Origin: Paralcaligenes sp. KSB-10
GTDB taxonomy: Bacteria; Pseudomonadota; Gammaproteobacteria; Burkholderiales; Burkholderiaceae_B
Direction of reading: 5' to 3'
Length of the DNA stretch: 64,000 bases
Assembly: GCF_021266465.1 (NCBI RefSeq)
Contig: NZ_CP089848.1
Coordinates: 4,340,001-4,404,000 of the forward strand
Below, piece after piece: positions 62,490 to 64,000 of the stretch. The notes under the pieces are model-generated. The model was not told where the DNA came from. It was given only the letters and a program-made list of their open reading frames with translations, and made no database searches. The translations under genes and the position numbers were made by a program. Within the stretch, counting starts at the first letter, position 1; every line of letters begins with the position of its first letter.

Positions 62490-62714
62490 GCCGCAGGGTG
62501 GGCGGTGCTGTGTAGTCCGGCGGTAGTCCAGCGCCGGGTGCTGACGAAGGGAAGGCGGGGGCTTTCGGCGGGCCCTGTCTGAGCAGTGCCTCGCGCGCGA
62601 GGCACTGCGAGTTGGCCCGACGCCCGCCTGGACGAGGCAGACCCGGGCAGTCGGGGTGCGTAGCACCTCGACCGCTGGACGTGCCGGACTACACAGCACC
62701 GCCCACCCTGCGGC
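62490..62714. repeat. Intergenic hairpin element B
   Basis: A 32-base arm at 62490-62521 (from GCCGCAGGG to TAGTCCGGC) is exactly complementary to 62683-62714. The interior carries the reverse complements of the element A core segments (GGCGGGGGCTTTCGGCGGG near 62552-62570 and GGCCCGACGCCCGCCTGGAC near 62613-62632). Its terminal arms differ from those of A. The two are related hairpins in opposite orientation, 97 bases apart. Similar palindromic repeats are common in intergenic DNA of Burkholderiales (general knowledge). Confidence 0.85.
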
Positions 62715-62856
62715 GTCTTAATAGAACTACCCGTCCAATGTAATAACCAAAACCTGAACAGATCAAAACGAAAGCCACTGAAACGCGTCCAGTTCCGTAT
62801 ACACTTAAACCGAAAAAGCTCTAGCAGCTTGGCAACAGCCGCTTCGATGTTCGAAC

Positions 62857-63672
62857 TTATTCGAAAGGGCCGGCCTTGACAAAGCCGCCGCCCTGGAATT
62901 GCACGGCAGGGTCGCTCAGGTCTGGCGCGGGCGTGCGGGCATAGACGGCGTCCCGAAATACATCGGAGCTATCTTGCGGCACGTAGCCCACGTGGTGCGC
63001 ACGGGAGTTGTCCCACCATGTGACGGCGTTGCGGGACATCCCGAAAACAATGGTGTGGCCCAGCACCGGCGTGGTCAGGCATGCGGTAATCAACCGGTGC
63101 AGGTCATCGAAGCTGAGCCAGGTGGCCAGCATGCGGCGGTCTTTGGGTTCGGGAAATGAAGAGCCGATGCGCACGCACGCGGTTTCGATTCCATAACGGT
63201 CGAAGTAGAAGCGTGAGAGGTCTTCTCCGAACGCTTTGCTCAAGCCATACATGCCGTCGGGCCGTGCGGGATGGTCGGCGTTGATGGTTTCGCTCTGGCG
63301 ATAGAAGCCTGTCACGTGATTGGAACTGGCAAACACCACACGCTTGACGCCGTTCCGGCGAGCTGCTTCATACAGGTTGTATATGCCGAGGATGTTGGCC
63401 TGCAGGATAGGGCCGAAAGGTCCTTCCACGGACACGCCGCCCAGGTGGATGATGGCGTCCACTCCCTCGACCATACGGTTTACCGCCGCGGCGTCGGCCA
63501 AGTCGGCCAGTACGATTTCCTCGCCCGCAAGCGCGTCGCCGAACGGCTGGACATCCGACAGGCGCAATACCGAACAATTGTCTTTAAGGCGTTCGCGCAG
63601 TGCTTTACCCAAGCCGCCCGCCGCGCCGGTCAGCAACAGCTTTTGATGAACTTTGGGAGTTGTTTTGTGCAT
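62857..63672 (-). CDS. udh: Uronate dehydrogenase (NAD-dependent)
   Basis: The 271-residue extended SDR closely follows characterised uronate dehydrogenases of Pseudomonas and Agrobacterium. It has LLLTGAAGGLGKALRERL at the NAD site, LGGVSVEGPF, FASSNHVTGFYRQ, the catalytic YGLSKAFGEDL (Tyr-x-x-x-Lys), and CVRIGSSFPEPKDRRML; the late WWDNSRAHHVGYVPQDS follows. It oxidises galacturonate or glucuronate to the aldaro-lactone. The start at 63672 gives the usual length. An in-frame start at 63699 adds nine residues. A GntR-type operator lies about 80 bases upstream. Confidence 0.93.
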   Translation of the reverse strand: MHKTTPKVHQKLLLTGAAGGLGKALRERLKDNCSVLRLSDVQPFGDALAGEEIVLADLADAAAVNRMVEGVDAIIHLGGVSVEGPFGPILQANILGIYNLYEAARRNGVKRVVFASSNHVTGFYRQSETINADHPARPDGMYGLSKAFGEDLSRFYFDRYGIETACVRIGSSFPEPKDRRMLATWLSFDDLHRLITACLTTPVLGHTIVFGMSRNAVTWWDNSRAHHVGYVPQDSSDVFRDAVYARTPAPDLSDPAVQFQGGGFVKAGPFE

Positions 63673-63749
63673 TTCGGGTCCGGATCCTGTGTTGCGCATG
63701 GGGTTGTCTGCAGCCTGCCAGTTCTAAAAGGCCTTTTCAAGCTGCTTAT

Positions 63750-63766
63750 AAGTTGTCTGACAACTT
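63750..63766. promoter_or_regulatory. FadR/GntR-type operator upstream of uronate dehydrogenase
   Basis: AAGTTGT-CTG-ACAACTT is a 17-base perfect dyad that fits the TNGTNNNACNA consensus of FadR-subfamily GntR proteins. Two TTGACA-like boxes lie just upstream on the udh strand (near 63772-63777 and 63792-63800), so the operator overlaps the promoter area. The regulator is not in this window. Confidence 0.55.
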
Positions 63767-63919
63767 GTAATTGTCAAGGTTTTTACTTTGGCTTGTCAAT
63801 AGTCTCTAAGTAATTTAAGGAGAAGTCCTAGATGTTTATATGGGAGGCACTCGATTCGTCGTCGATTGCGTGCGGCTGAATATAAGAAATATTCTGTTGT
63901 ACGATAAGATATAAAATCT

Positions 63920-64000
63920 TCAGGTCCGCCTGGGAATATCCAGGCCTTTCGCCACGGCGGGGCGGGCGAGGAACGCATCCAGGGCTCGTGTGACATTTGG
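63920..64000 (-). CDS. Glutathione S-transferase-like protein, C-terminal end (partial)
   Basis: The last 81 bases, read on the minus strand, encode PNVTRALDAFLARPAVAKGL followed by DIPRRT and a TGA stop at 63920-63922. The phrase ALDAFLARPAVAKGL matches the C-terminal helix region of glutathione S-transferases. The gene runs out of the window on the right and lies upstream of udh on the same strand. Only the end is visible, so the subclass cannot be assigned. Confidence 0.7.
   Translation of the reverse strand, partial: PNVTRALDAFLARPAVAKGLDIPRRT

Noticed and set aside
62213-62699. Two overlapping frames (about 130 and 76 codons) in the gap before udh
   Set aside because: They lie inside the hairpin repeats; their translations are arginine-rich and reflect the palindromic sequence.
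63796-63996. 66-codon frame at the right end
   Set aside because: The correct frame there is the GST C-terminus ending at 63920; this frame is out of phase with it and has no family features.
1-64000. CRISPR arrays, tRNA/rRNA genes, insertion sequences or prophage genes
   Set aside because: No regularly spaced direct repeats, cloverleaf-like or rRNA-like stretches, transposase, integrase or phage structural genes were seen on reading both strands.

Overview
The window looks like a chromosomal segment of a betaproteobacterium of the order Burkholderiales, most probably family Alcaligenaceae (Bordetella, Achromobacter, Pusillimonas and relatives). The grounds are the moderately high G+C, four orphan Bug/TctC-type periplasmic receptors, six LysR regulators and many CoA-transferase, DUF849 and MmgE/PrpD genes, a mix typical of that family. 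The species cannot be named from the sequence alone. I saw no rRNA, tRNA, CRISPR array, transposase, integrase or phage gene.

Layout, left to right. 1-7010: a LysR gene, a Bug receptor, a small serine hydrolase, an AraC regulator, then an operon of a beta-keto acid cleavage enzyme, a Bug receptor and two small proteins that are diverged paralogues of each other. 7061-8526: a DUF899 thioredoxin-fold protein and a SnoaL-like lipoprotein. 8789-13934: a DyP peroxidase carrying an encapsulin targeting peptide, its encapsulin shell, a molybdopterin oxidoreductase and an SDR. 14292-20752: an MFS carrier, a LysR, a DoeB-like deacylase, a metallo-beta-lactamase-fold hydrolase, a Bug receptor and a LysR. 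20946-25263: an unusual fusion of an ADP-forming acyl-CoA synthetase with a DUF1254/DUF1214 module, followed by an SDR.

25314-39613 is the most coherent unit, a large divergon. Leftward runs a leader ORF, livKHMGF-type ABC transporter genes, a small protein and an amidase. Rightward run MaoC hydratase, MmgE/PrpD, acyl-CoA dehydrogenase, class III CoA-transferase, a GntR/UTRA regulator, an MFS carrier and a CitE/HpcH lyase. The two promoters between them are mirror copies: an exact 29-bp inverted operator sits within an imperfect inverted duplication of about 95 bp that continues through the ribosome binding site into the first codons. The gene set suggests uptake of an amide or acid, hydrolysis, CoA activation, dehydrogenation, hydration and C-C cleavage, as in methylsuccinate, mesaconate or itaconate breakdown. 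The substrate is an inference.

39616-51883: a cupin/tautomerase pair with LysR, a PAS-GAF-GGDEF diguanylate cyclase, an Asp/Glu racemase, a CuyA/D-cysteine-desulfhydrase-like PLP enzyme with LysR, then class I fumarase, a Bug receptor and a fumarase/aspartase-superfamily lyase divergent from a GntR gene, and a class V aminotransferase. 52081-55783: a YcaQ-like glycosylase, a radical SAM gene with a textbook LexA box, a PEP-mutase family protein and MsrA. 55926-62028: a Nac-like LysR divergent from a CoA-transferase, a TRAP transporter and an enoyl-CoA hydratase-family gene. 62029-62856 is non-coding and holds two related long hairpin repeats. The window ends with uronate dehydrogenase and the last 26 codons of a glutathione S-transferase.
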